In this document: positions 25,515-33,470 of the stretch, piece by piece
Layout: each line of letters starts with the position of its first letter
Numbering within the stretch: position 1 is the first letter of the stretch
Origin: Hungatella effluvii
Lineage (GTDB): Bacteria; Bacillota; Clostridia; Lachnospirales; Lachnospiraceae
Assembly: GCF_003201875.1 (NCBI RefSeq)
Contig: NZ_QJKD01000014.1
Coordinates: 114,473-178,472 of the forward strand
DNA length: 64,000 nucleotides
Reading direction: 5' to 3'
Notes under the pieces: model-generated
Database searches by the model: none
Seen by the model: the letters and a program-made list of their open reading frames with translations, nothing else
Told to the model about the DNA's origin: nothing
Made by a program: the position numbers and the translations under genes

Positions 25515-26528
25515 ATGATTATTATTATGAAACCGAACGCTTCCGAAGAAGCGGTTGGGAAAATTAAAAACCTGATAGAATCCAAAGGCCTCCAGGCTCA
25601 TCTTTCCAAAGGAACGGAGGTCACCATCGTAGGCGTTGTCGGCGACAAGACGAAGCTCCAGGGCGCCAACATCGAGATGGCGGAGGGCGTGGATAAGATC
25701 GTTCCGGTCACCGAGACGTATAAGCTGGTAAACAAGAAGTTTCACCCGGAGGACTCCGTGATCGAGGTCGGAAATACCAGTATCGGACCTGGCAGGCTGA
25801 CCATGATGGCCGGCCCCTGCGCCATCGAAAATCACGACATGGTCATCGAGACAGCGATCGCCGTAAAGAAGGCCGGCGCAGAATTCTTAAGAGGCGGCGC
25901 CTACAAGCCGAGAACTTCCCCCTACGCCTTCCAGGGACTGGAGGAGGAAGGCTTACAGTATATGAAGGAAGCCCGGGATGAGACCGGCCTTAATATTGTC
26001 TGCGAGGTCACCAGCTTACGGGCTCTGGAGACCGCGGTGAAGTACGTGGACATGATCCAGATCGGCGCCCGAAACATGCAGAATTTTGAGCTGTTAAAGG
26101 AGGCTGGACGCGCTGGTATTCCGGTTCTGTTGAAGAGGGGCTTATCCGCAACCATCGACGAATGGCTGAACGCGGCGGAATACATCGCCTCCGAAGGCAA
26201 TCCCCGCATCGTACTCTGTGAGCGCGGCATCCGCACCTACGAAACCGCCACCAGGAACACGCTGGACATCAGCGCCGTGCCGGTTATCCGCGCCAAGAGC
26301 CATCTGCCTATTCTCATCGATCCGAGCCATGCAACCGGTGTCCGCGCCTATATTGAGCCGATCTCCAAAGCCGCAGTCGCAGCAGGCGCCGACGGTCTGA
26401 TCGTGGAGGTTCACCCGTGCCCGTCCTGCGCGCTGTCCGACGGCCCGCAGTCGCTCACCTTTGAACAGTTTGAGAAGCTTACCGAAAACCTGAAACCTTA
26501 CGCAGCGCTTGCAGGGAGGATATTTTAA
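25515..26528 (+). CDS. aroF: 3-deoxy-7-phosphoheptulonate (DAHP) synthase
   Basis: 337 aa. First step of the shikimate pathway: phosphoenolpyruvate plus erythrose 4-phosphate. The sequence is the Bacillus/Thermotoga type, with an N-terminal ferredoxin-like regulatory domain (residues 1-65, MIIIMKPNASEEAVGKI) and a barrel with GPCAIEN, RGGAYKPRTSPYAFQG, KRG near 205-215 and DPSHATG. That N-terminal domain usually mediates feedback inhibition by aromatic amino acids. Stop and the next start overlap as TAATG, showing coupling to tyrA. Confidence 0.96.
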   Translation: MIIIMKPNASEEAVGKIKNLIESKGLQAHLSKGTEVTIVGVVGDKTKLQGANIEMAEGVDKIVPVTETYKLVNKKFHPEDSVIEVGNTSIGPGRLTMMAGPCAIENHDMVIETAIAVKKAGAEFLRGGAYKPRTSPYAFQGLEEEGLQYMKEARDETGLNIVCEVTSLRALETAVKYVDMIQIGARNMQNFELLKEAGRAGIPVLLKRGLSATIDEWLNAAEYIASEGNPRIVLCERGIRTYETATRNTLDISAVPVIRAKSHLPILIDPSHATGVRAYIEPISKAAVAAGADGLIVEVHPCPSCALSDGPQSLTFEQFEKLTENLKPYAALAGRIF

Positions 26529-27625
26529 TGACTGATTCCACCATTGCCTTTATTGGGCTTGGTCTCATCGGCGGTTCCATAGCCAGAGGGATCAAGCGTG
26601 AAAAACCGAATACGAAAATTATGGCATACATGCGGACCCGCTCCAGGCTCTTAAGCGCCCTGGATGAGGGCGTGATCGACGTGATACTCGACGGAGTCAA
26701 TGAACAGTTATCCGAGTGTGATCTCATCTTTCTGTGCACCCCCGTGGAATATAACGCCCGCTACCTTGCCGAAATCAAACCATTTTTAAAGCCGGGCGCC
26801 ATCATCACCGACGTGGGGAGCACCAAAACTGACATCCACGAGGCAGTCACCCGGCTGGGGATGGAGGACTGCTTTATTGGAGGCCATCCCATGGCCGGAT
26901 CCGAAAAGACAGGCTTCGAGAATTCCACGGATCATCTGCTGGAAAACGCCTACTACATCATCACCCCCACCCGCACCTCTTCCCAGGAGGCGTTGGATCG
27001 GCTGATATCCGTGGCTTCGCTGATCGGGTCCATCCCCATCGTCCTGGACTATCACGAGCACGATTCCGTCACCGCGGCAATCAGCCATCTGCCTCACGTC
27101 ATCGCCTCCAGCCTGGTGAATCTGGTCAGGGATGCCGATAATCCGGATGGTCTGATGAAACGTCTGGCCGCCGGCGGCTTTAAGGATATTACCCGAATCG
27201 CCTCCTCGTCTCCCGAGATGTGGGAGCAGATCTGCATGACAAACCGGGCGCCTCTGGCCGCCGTTCTGGAGCAGTATATCGCCTCCTTAAACGGAACTCT
27301 GGATAAGCTCAAAGCGGGTGACAACCAGTATCTCTCCCGGCTGTTCGAGACTTCCAGGGACTACCGGAACTCCATTTCCGAGCGGAACCAGGGCTCTGTC
27401 ACACCGGAATATTCGTTTACCGTAGACATGGCGGACGAGGTCGGCGCGATCTCCACGCTGTCCGTTATCCTTGCGGCCAAAGGCATCAGTATTAAGAACA
27501 TCGGCATTAACCACAACAGAGAGCACGGGGAGGGCACGCTCAAGATTATCTTCTACGACAAGGAAACCATGGACATGGCGTGGAAGCAGTTAGAGCGCTA
27601 CCATTACGACCTGGTGCGTGTCTGA
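26528..27625 (+). CDS. tyrA: Prephenate dehydrogenase with C-terminal ACT domain
   Basis: 365 aa. It makes 4-hydroxyphenylpyruvate, the tyrosine precursor, with NAD+. The N-terminal Rossmann motif is GLGLIGGSIARG (residues 10-21). HPMAGSEKTGF and the conserved SHLPHV follow. Residues about 290-365 form an ACT domain (SFTVDMADEVGAISTLSVILAAKGISIKNIG), which usually senses tyrosine. Translation is coupled to aroF by a 1-nt overlap. Confidence 0.96.
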   Translation: MTDSTIAFIGLGLIGGSIARGIKREKPNTKIMAYMRTRSRLLSALDEGVIDVILDGVNEQLSECDLIFLCTPVEYNARYLAEIKPFLKPGAIITDVGSTKTDIHEAVTRLGMEDCFIGGHPMAGSEKTGFENSTDHLLENAYYIITPTRTSSQEALDRLISVASLIGSIPIVLDYHEHDSVTAAISHLPHVIASSLVNLVRDADNPDGLMKRLAAGGFKDITRIASSSPEMWEQICMTNRAPLAAVLEQYIASLNGTLDKLKAGDNQYLSRLFETSRDYRNSISERNQGSVTPEYSFTVDMADEVGAISTLSVILAAKGISIKNIGINHNREHGEGTLKIIFYDKETMDMAWKQLERYHYDLVRV

Positions 27626-27648
27626 AAAATGACATACGGAGGAACATC

Positions 27649-28926
27649 ATGAAATTTAAAAAGGCAAGCCCGCTTAAGGGTGAAGTACATATTCCCGGCG
27701 ATAAATCCATTTCACACAGAAGCGTCATGTTCGGATCGATTGCAAAGGGAACGACGCAGATCAGCCATTTTCTTCAGGGGGCAGACTGTCTTTCCACCAT
27801 CTCCTGCTTTCAGAAGATGGGCGTGGCCATCGAAAATAACGGCGATTCCGTCATCGTCCGCGGCAATGGGCTGCGAGGCTTAAAAAGGCCGGATACCGTT
27901 CTGGACTGCGGCAACAGCGGCACCACCACCCGCCTGATATCCGGAATCCTGTCGGCACAGAATTTTGACGTGACAGTGACCGGCGACGAATCCATACAGA
28001 AACGCCCCATGAAACGAATCATAGAGCCTCTTTCCCTGATGGGCGCCCAGATTGAGAGCCTCCGTCAAAATGGCTGCGCGCCCCTGCATATTACAGGCAG
28101 GCCCCTTCAGGCTATCCATTACCATTCCAGGATACCGTCCGCCCAGGTAAAATCAGCCATCCTTCTGGCCGGACTCTATGCGGACGGTGAGACAAGGGTG
28201 ACGGAAGACTATGTGTCCCGCAACCATTCGGAGCTCATGCTCCGCTCCTTCGGCGCCGATGTGAGATGCGAGGGCACGACAGCCATCATCCGGCCGGCCG
28301 GGGAACTCTACGGAAAACAGATTACGGTTCCCGGTGATATTTCGTCTGCCGCCCCGTTTCTTGCTGCGGGCCTTTTGGTGCCGGGTTCCGAACTGCTGAT
28401 CCGCCAGGTGGGGATCAATCCCACCAGAGACGGCATTCTCCATGTCTGCCGGGCCATGGGTGCCGGCATAACGCTGATGAATGAACAGGATGCCTCCGGG
28501 GAACCCACCGCTGACATTCTGGTTAAAAGCAGCAGCCTCCACGGCACGGTCATCGAAGGAGCCATCATCCCCACTCTGATCGATGAGCTTCCCATGATCG
28601 CGGTGATGGCCTGCTTCGCGGAAGGCACCACCATCATCAAAGATGCAGCGGAATTAAAGGTCAAGGAATCCAACCGTCTCGAAGTCATGGTGAAGAACTT
28701 ATCAGCCATGGGGGCCGATGTGACCGAAACTGCGGATGGAATGATCATCCGCGGCGGCAAACCGCTGCACGGCGCCGTGATCGACAGCCTGCTGGATCAC
28801 CGCATCGCCATGACCTTTGCCGTCGCAGGGCTCTGCGCGGAAGGCGAGACGGAGATTCTTGGGGCAGAATGCGTGAACATCTCCTATCCTGGTTTTTATG
28901 AGGATCTCATGAAGTTAATGAGATAA
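27649..28926 (+). CDS. aroA: 3-phosphoshikimate 1-carboxyvinyltransferase (EPSP synthase)
   Basis: 425 aa from the ATG at 27649, which follows GGAGGA by 5 nt; an in-frame start at 27580 inside tyrA is not supported. Motifs: PGDKSISHRSVMFG near residue 15-28, LDCGNSGTTTRL near 85-96, KESNRLE near 345 and a final DHRIAM. It lies 23 nt after tyrA and ends the operon. EPSP synthases are grouped by glyphosate sensitivity; I did not assign a class. Confidence 0.96.
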   Translation: MKFKKASPLKGEVHIPGDKSISHRSVMFGSIAKGTTQISHFLQGADCLSTISCFQKMGVAIENNGDSVIVRGNGLRGLKRPDTVLDCGNSGTTTRLISGILSAQNFDVTVTGDESIQKRPMKRIIEPLSLMGAQIESLRQNGCAPLHITGRPLQAIHYHSRIPSAQVKSAILLAGLYADGETRVTEDYVSRNHSELMLRSFGADVRCEGTTAIIRPAGELYGKQITVPGDISSAAPFLAAGLLVPGSELLIRQVGINPTRDGILHVCRAMGAGITLMNEQDASGEPTADILVKSSSLHGTVIEGAIIPTLIDELPMIAVMACFAEGTTIIKDAAELKVKESNRLEVMVKNLSAMGADVTETADGMIIRGGKPLHGAVIDSLLDHRIAMTFAVAGLCAEGETEILGAECVNISYPGFYEDLMKLMR

Positions 28927-28964
28927 TACTAGAGCCGCAGTATTTTCAGTTAAAACATTCAAAC

Positions 28965-29008
28965 AAAAATGAGCAGAGAAGACGCCATGCTTTCCGTCTT
29001 CTCTGCTC
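28965..29008 (-). terminator. Shared terminator between aroA and the retron
   Basis: Perfect 14-bp stem GAGCAGAGAAGACG / CGTCTTCTCTGCTC (28971-29008) with a 10-nt loop. Five T residues follow on the minus strand, so it fits best as the terminator of the reverse-transcriptase gene; it also lies 44 nt beyond the aroA stop. Confidence 0.8.
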
Positions 29009-29055
29009 ACGTTTCTATACTCTTACAGGACTCTGTTCAGAAGTTGTACTCCGGT

Positions 29056-30066
29056 TTAAGAAGCCTGTCCCTGATACTCTTTCAAAAGCGTTTTCACCGC
29101 CTCTTCCGCCTCCATAAACCAGACGTCTCCGGGTGTTACGGACAGGACGAATCCGATTTTCCCTAACAGGGACATCAGATACTTCACCTCTCCGGCCTCT
29201 CCCAGCTCCAGATATTTCTTATCAGATCTGCTCCTTATATGCTCCCGCACGCCAAATTTCCGGCAGTAATAAATATCCTGCCTCAGCGCTCTCCTGTAGG
29301 CGGCTGGAACCGAAACTCTGTCGTTGACCACAATGCCTGTCACTGTCTGTCTGGTATGGCGGGTAAGGACCTTTGTTTTCGACCGGTTTAGTTCAAAACC
29401 CATGGCGTCCAGAAATCCTTTCACCTTCCCGATCACCTCCGCCGCGGCAAAATCTCCGGAAAATGTCATGTCGTCACAGTAACGGCTGTATACAATATCC
29501 CGCTCCCGACACCACCCATCCATGTATTCGTCAAACGGCTTCATCACCAGATTCGATATGGCGGCCGAGGCCGGCGATCCCTGGGGAAGCGTGTCCCTTA
29601 AGCAGCACAGCGAGGTCAGAAGCGTCCCTACCGGGACAGGAAAATACCTGCTGTTAAACGCCCTCTGCTGCACCATGGAAAACGTAATAGTTCCGAAAAA
29701 ATCTTTGATATCCAGCTTCAGCACCACATTTTTGCCCGTATGGCGGGCTGCATTATCCCGGATGGACGCGCCTCTGTGGTAAGCCGCCGCGCACGGCGAC
29801 AGCTCCAGCCCCTCCAGAATATGGTGAAGGATATTCCGCTGTATCGTCTTAAGCAGCAGGTCCGGCGCCTGAATCTGCCTTACGCCTCCGCCCTTCTTCG
29901 GAATCCGCAGCCGGTTATAATGTTTTTCTGTATGATTGCTCACGGCATACAGGCAGGATATGACCTTATCATCGGTCCACTCCTCCCCCTCCAAAAGCCG
30001 GAAGGAAAGAAGCATCTCCCGGCAGTGCTCTGCCGTGCAGTATTTCCACAAATCCGGTTCGTGCAT
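29056..30066 (-). CDS. Retron-type reverse transcriptase
   Basis: 336 aa, the length of a bare retron RT. It should copy part of the adjoining RNA into multicopy single-stranded DNA (msDNA). Motifs in order: RIPKKGGGVRQI (54-65), the retron-specific NAxxH as NAARH (105-109), LDIKDFF (118-124, first catalytic Asp), LPQGSPAS (160-167), the active-site YCDD (196-199, with Cys where retrons mostly have Ala) and the retron VTG triplet at 242-244. No fused effector domain and no group II intron maturase or endonuclease domain. It starts 35 nt after the structured RNA; a GAGGG site precedes the ATG. No neighbouring gene is an obvious effector or toxin. Confidence 0.93.
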   Translation of the reverse strand: MHEPDLWKYCTAEHCREMLLSFRLLEGEEWTDDKVISCLYAVSNHTEKHYNRLRIPKKGGGVRQIQAPDLLLKTIQRNILHHILEGLELSPCAAAYHRGASIRDNAARHTGKNVVLKLDIKDFFGTITFSMVQQRAFNSRYFPVPVGTLLTSLCCLRDTLPQGSPASAAISNLVMKPFDEYMDGWCRERDIVYSRYCDDMTFSGDFAAAEVIGKVKGFLDAMGFELNRSKTKVLTRHTRQTVTGIVVNDRVSVPAAYRRALRQDIYYCRKFGVREHIRSRSDKKYLELGEAGEVKYLMSLLGKIGFVLSVTPGDVWFMEAEEAVKTLLKEYQGQAS

Positions 30067-30101
30067 AGGTAGTCCCTCATCGTTTTAAATGGATTCAAAA
30101 G

Positions 30102-30311
30102 ATAAAACGACAGGAAATCATACGAAAAAGGATGCCGTAAGATGCGAAGATGTACAAGCCGCAGGCGTAAGCACATGAAATGTGCGGATGTACTTCGGAG
30201 CAGATTACGGTCTTTTGACCTTAAAAAAATGACATTCCTGACAGCGGCTCGCTGCCCGGCCGGATCTCCTTTATGGTTCCGGAAAAGCTATGATTCCCTG
30301 CCGTCTTATAT
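30102..30311 (-). ncRNA. Retron msr-msd RNA
   Basis: About 210 nt directly upstream of the RT on the same strand. The ends pair over 21 nt: a1 at 30289-30309 and a2 at 30102-30122, with 18 Watson-Crick and 3 G-U pairs that work only in the minus-strand RNA. Right after a1 comes AGC, with a candidate branching guanosine at 30288. Two msr hairpins follow: CCGGA / TCCGG with a 13-nt loop (30260-30282) and GGCAGCG-AGC-CGCTGTC (30240-30256). A long imperfect hairpin at about 30135-30210 (CCGTAA/TTACGG, CGAAG/CTTCG, TACA/TGTA, CCGCA/TGCGG) fits the msd. The predicted transcription start falls at the a1 end. Confidence 0.88.
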
Positions 30312-30317
30312 TTCTTT

Positions 30318-30346
30318 ATTCTAACACACAATGAGACCTCTTGCAA
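30318..30346 (-). promoter_or_regulatory. Retron promoter
   Basis: TTGCAA (30341-30346), 17 nt, TAGAAT (30318-30323) on the minus strand. The expected start near 30311 coincides with the beginning of a1. Confidence 0.75.
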
Positions 30347-30374
30347 CCGTCCGCCTCCCGGCCCTGCTGTAACG

Positions 30375-30679
30375 CGTAACGAGTTACAGTTCATTCCCCA
30401 CCAGGGGCACCGCAGTCCGGTTCGGCCGGGCAGGCTTCCTCAGCCTTTCCAGTTCCGGTTTCGGGCATAAGAAGTTCTAAACGTGCAGAATTTTTCTAAA
30501 AACCAGATGAAATTCCCAAACTCGCTGCGCTCAAACAAGTGGGAATTTCCCCTGAACGAAAAATTTTGCGCGTTAAGAACTTCTAATCCCCTGCAAAGTC
30601 ACAGGAAAGGCTGAGGAAGCCTGCCCGGCCGAACCGGACTGCGGTGCCCCTGGTGGGGAGTGAACTGTAACACGTTACG
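30375..30679. repeat. Giant inverted repeat A (305 bp)
   Basis: Outer arms of 76 bp (30375-30450 and 30604-30679) match with about two mismatches. Inside are unpaired segments (TTCCGGTTTCGGGCATAA on the left, CCCTGCAAAGTCAC on the right), then an inner stem of about 28 bp, then an apical stem GAAATTCCCA / TGGGAATTTC. It lies between the retron and the DUF2871 gene. The right arm supplies the stop codon of that gene. Core and architecture are shared with repeat B. Confidence 0.9.
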
Positions 30680-31118
30680 ATTCTGCGACTGCCTTTTTCA
30701 GCATCACGAAATAGAGGATAATCCCGACACCCGTCATAATATGGCCAAGGCCGGCGATTCCCGATATGGATGCATCTACAGCACGGCTCAGTTCTAAGGC
30801 GCGCACCTGGGCAATCCCCCTGACGATCAGCATCACCACCGTTACGGCGACGCCCGCATTATAGATTCCAAAGAACAGCCCAAACCGCTTCTGCTCCGTC
30901 ACCGCCGCATGAAACTCAAACAGCGCGGCCACAAGGAAAACAATCATTCCCAGCAGGAATAAGTGAGTGTGCACGAAGGCCAGCGTCGTTCTTCCGGAAA
31001 AGCCGTTAAACTTCGTGAATTCACGGTAGAATACGCCTCCCGTCATGGCCAGCAGCGCATAGACCAACGCGGTGTTTACCAGCTTTAATACCGCTTTCTT
31101 TTTTCTGTCATTTGTCAT
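30675..31118 (-). CDS. DUF2871 family membrane protein
   Basis: 147 aa with four membrane helices (about 14-32, 46-66, 80-100 and 120-142). Histidines in FVHTHLFLLGM and GLGHIMTG suggest a haem- or metal-binding membrane protein, as in related haem-copper oxidase-like small proteins; this is inference. Its last codon and TAA stop lie in the end of giant inverted repeat A. It follows the 227-aa membrane protein by 1 nt, third gene of the TetR operon. Confidence 0.8.
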   Translation of the reverse strand: MTNDRKKKAVLKLVNTALVYALLAMTGGVFYREFTKFNGFSGRTTLAFVHTHLFLLGMIVFLVAALFEFHAAVTEQKRFGLFFGIYNAGVAVTVVMLIVRGIAQVRALELSRAVDASISGIAGLGHIMTGVGIILYFVMLKKAVAES

Positions 31119-31119
31119 A

Positions 31120-31803
31120 TTACTTCTCCTTTCTCTGTCCCGGCTGTTTCATTTCCCGGTATCCCATGACCACGATCCACACGTAAGCGCAGGTCTTGGG
31201 GATCATAAGCGCGCCCACCGCCGGGATGGTATCCGCCCACAGCACAACCGGAATATAAAATCCAAAGCTGAGCGTAATCGCCAGCCACATAAAGCCAAAG
31301 CCCGAATCCGCCGTCTCCTTTGCCTTCCGGTAAAAGAGGACAATCATCAGAAGTCCCAGAACCGCAAACGGAATATTGCGGTAAATGCCCCAGGAGAGTG
31401 GCGCGCTGGCGCTTAACCAGTCATTGCCCAGCATGAAGCACAGGAATACCCTTACAAGGGCAAGCCCCCATACGACGGCAGTCAGACCGTTCTTTCCCTC
31501 CACGCGGTACCGCATCTTCCATATGTAGTACAGAATCACGTAAAATACGGTCATCGTCACAGAGGTTACCAGCTTTCCAAATCCAAGGGCCGCGGCGTGA
31601 TTCGCCAGCCCATCCGTACAGAGGGCGTAAGCGCGGGGCACTAAGTGAAATGCGTCGCCGCATCCCAGAACCACTGCCATGATTCCAAACAGCTTAATCT
31701 GCTTTCTCTCTCCCGCTCCGGTAATCATACGCACTCCCAGCGCAATCACCGTACATAAATATACAATGTCAAAGATTGTTTCCATTACTGCCTGCATCGT
31801 CAT
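31120..31803 (-). CDS. Polytopic membrane protein, unknown function
   Basis: 227 aa, six to seven hydrophobic helices, with conserved-looking GCGDAFHLVPR and WLAITLSFGFYIPVVLWAD segments. The start ATG overlaps the stop of the TetR gene (ATGA), showing translational coupling; a second in-frame ATG follows at 31797. It belongs to a TetR / 7-helix / DUF2871 cassette. I do not recognise a named family. Confidence 0.75.
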   Translation of the reverse strand: MTMQAVMETIFDIVYLCTVIALGVRMITGAGERKQIKLFGIMAVVLGCGDAFHLVPRAYALCTDGLANHAAALGFGKLVTSVTMTVFYVILYYIWKMRYRVEGKNGLTAVVWGLALVRVFLCFMLGNDWLSASAPLSWGIYRNIPFAVLGLLMIVLFYRKAKETADSGFGFMWLAITLSFGFYIPVVLWADTIPAVGALMIPKTCAYVWIVVMGYREMKQPGQRKEK

Positions 31804-32384
31804 ACTTCCTTTCCTGTGTCTGCGTCTGTCTTATAGATCAGACGCCTCATAATCTCTTCAAAATAAGCCGGATCTTCCTGATTCTTCAAGAGAAGAACCA
31901 TGTTGGAGAAGGCAAAGGATACGAACCTTTCGGGTGTAAATGTCTCGTTCCAGACCTCCGGCGCCACCCTGTTGTCGCGCTCCAGAATACGGAGCATCCC
32001 TTCCTTCATATGTCCTAAGTAAAATGCCTCCAGCTCTCGCCCTCTCTTCTGATCGGTCTGGCTGAGCACCTCCATCTCCTTTAAAAACTCCTCGCGGAAG
32101 CTTCCCAGGTTTTCGCGCAGGCGGAAATGGATATCGTGGACACTTCCGATAAAATCACCGCTCTCTGTGTCAAAATGACTGCCATGAAACACATTACGCC
32201 AGAAATCCTCCATAACCGCCCCGATTAGATCCCCTTTGGAAGGGTAATAATTGTAGACCGTACCGATCGCGATACCGCTCTCTGAGGCCAGACGGCGTAT
32301 ATTCAGATTTCCAATTCCCTCTCTGCCCGCGATCTCTTTCGCAATCGCAAGCAGCTCTTCTTTTGAAGTTGCTGATTTCTTCAT
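31800..32384 (-). CDS. TetR/AcrR family regulator
   Basis: 194 aa from the ATG at 32384 (MKKSATSKEELLAIA), which follows AAGGAGG by 5 nt; an ATG at 32408 lies in the operator. The N-terminal helix-turn-helix reads NIRRLASESGIAIGTVYNYYPSKGDLIGAVM. The C-terminal domain is the usual helical ligand pocket. It probably represses its own operon through the palindrome overlapping the promoter. Confidence 0.92.
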   Translation of the reverse strand: MKKSATSKEELLAIAKEIAGREGIGNLNIRRLASESGIAIGTVYNYYPSKGDLIGAVMEDFWRNVFHGSHFDTESGDFIGSVHDIHFRLRENLGSFREEFLKEMEVLSQTDQKRGRELEAFYLGHMKEGMLRILERDNRVAPEVWNETFTPERFVSFAFSNMVLLLKNQEDPAYFEEIMRRLIYKTDADTGKEV

Positions 32385-32400
32385 ATGGACCTCCTTCAAT

Positions 32401-32442
32401 ATGAACATTGTTCATTATACTCTGCAACGGCCATTTTGTCAA
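32401..32442 (-). promoter_or_regulatory. Promoter and operator of the TetR membrane-protein operon
   Basis: Perfect TTGACA (32437-32442), 17 nt, perfect TATAAT (32414-32419) on the minus strand. The 15-bp palindrome ATGAACATTGTTCAT (32401-32415) overlaps the -10 box and start point. Confidence 0.85.
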
Positions 32443-32461
32443 ACAGTTCTGTCGTATTTTT

Positions 32462-32743
32462 GTTACAATTCATGGTCCCACCGCGCGCCTCTGCCGTCTG
32501 ATGCTGTCAGTTCACGCGCACTTTTCTGTTCCGGTTTCGGGCATAAACGGTTCTAAACGTGCAGGATTTTTCTAAAAGCCATAGGAAATCCCCAAACTCG
32601 CGTTGCTCAAACAAATGGGGATTTCCCATGAACGAAAAATTCTGCACGTTAAGAACCGCTAATACCCTGCAAAGTCACAAAAAACTGTGCGTGAACTGAC
32701 AGCATCAGACGGCAGAGGCACGCGGTGGGCCATGAATTGTAAC
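32462..32743. repeat. Giant inverted repeat B (about 282 bp)
   Basis: Outer arms of about 60 bp (from 32462 and to 32743) complement each other with a 1-nt indel and a few mismatches, yet differ from the arms of repeat A. The unpaired segments CCGGTTTCGGGCATAA and CCCTGCAAAGTCAC and the apical loop AACTCG..TGCTCAAACAA are conserved with A, in the same orientation. CGTATTTTT directly flanks both ends (32453-32461 and 32742-32750), a possible target duplication. Confidence 0.88.
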
Positions 32744-32753
32744 GTATTTTTTC

Positions 32754-32803
32754 TTGACATCCCGTCTCCTTTCGGATAGAATGTAATGAAAGTAAGTACT
32801 TGC
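32754..32803 (+). promoter_or_regulatory. Promoter and operator of the second TetR gene
   Basis: TTGACA (32754-32759), 17 nt, TAGAAT (32777-32782). The near-palindrome GTAAGTACTTGC (32792-32803) lies at the start of the transcript and matches the perfect palindrome in front of ilvB in 11 of 12 bases. Confidence 0.8.
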
Positions 32804-32818
32804 ATGGAGGTGGAATAC

Positions 32819-33412
32819 ATGGATGATACCAGCCAGAGAATCGTGGACGCGGCCATGGAACTGATCCGTGACAAAGGGTATGTCGCCACTACCACAAAAG
32901 ACATTGCAAAGCAGGCAGGCGTCAACGAGTGCACGCTCTTTCGCAAATTTGCGGGAAAGAAGGACATCGTGCTGGCCGGCATTGACCAGGAAAAGTGGAG
33001 GGCGGACGTCACCCCCCTGGCCTTTGAAAACGTCACATGGGACTTGAGAAGCGATCTAGAGATGTTCATGAACGCATACATGGACCGGATAACCCCGGAT
33101 TTCGTCAACCTCTCCATCGGCCTGCGCGCGCCCCAGATCTACGAGGAAACGGCCCCGTTCATCATGATGATTCCAAAGGCCTTCGTCTCCTCTCTCATCC
33201 GGTATTTTGAACAGATGGAGGAGAAGGGGAAGCTGAATCACGGAAGCTATGAATCATGGGCCATGACGATTTTCTCCGCGACCTTCGGTTATACGTTTCT
33301 GAAAGCGTCTTTCGACGACAGCCTGTCCAAAATCTCACGTCACGATTACGTCAGAGACAGCGTCAGGGTCTTTCTGGAAGGAATCGGCAGGTGGGAAAAT
33401 CCCGAACAGTAA
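32819..33412 (+). CDS. TetR/AcrR family regulator next to ilvBN
   Basis: 197 aa from the ATG at 32819, 8 nt after GGAGG. The N-terminal helix-turn-helix reads TKDIAKQAGVNECTLFRKFAGKKDIVLAG. The C-terminal domain is unassigned. The matching palindromes before this gene and before ilvB point to autoregulation and control of the acetolactate synthase genes downstream. A terminator-like hairpin separates it from ilvB, so each has its own transcription control. Confidence 0.9.
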   Translation: MDDTSQRIVDAAMELIRDKGYVATTTKDIAKQAGVNECTLFRKFAGKKDIVLAGIDQEKWRADVTPLAFENVTWDLRSDLEMFMNAYMDRITPDFVNLSIGLRAPQIYEETAPFIMMIPKAFVSSLIRYFEQMEEKGKLNHGSYESWAMTIFSATFGYTFLKASFDDSLSKISRHDYVRDSVRVFLEGIGRWENPEQ

Positions 33413-33424
33413 AGAATCATACAC

Positions 33425-33455
33425 GGTACCGCTATAAAACCGCGGTACCAATTTT
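33425..33455 (+). terminator. Terminator-like hairpin after the TetR gene
   Basis: GGTACCGC / GCGGTACC perfect 8-bp stem with a 9-nt loop (33425-33449), then AATTTT. It lies 12 nt after the stop codon. Confidence 0.65.
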
Positions 33456-33470
33456 ATCCCGTTTATGACA

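Noticed and set aside
27580..27648. Extended N-terminus of aroA
   Set aside because: It would overlap tyrA and lacks a ribosome binding site; the ATG at 27649 has GGAGGA and begins the conserved protein.
28964..30066. Group II intron or diversity-generating retroelement as the source of the RT
   Set aside because: There is no maturase/endonuclease domain, no intron 5' GUGYG or domain V, and no template/variable repeat; NAxxH and VTG favour a retron.
30375..30679. Rho-independent terminator as the explanation of repeat A
   Set aside because: The arms are far too long, there is no T-tract on either side, and the internal segments are conserved in repeat B.
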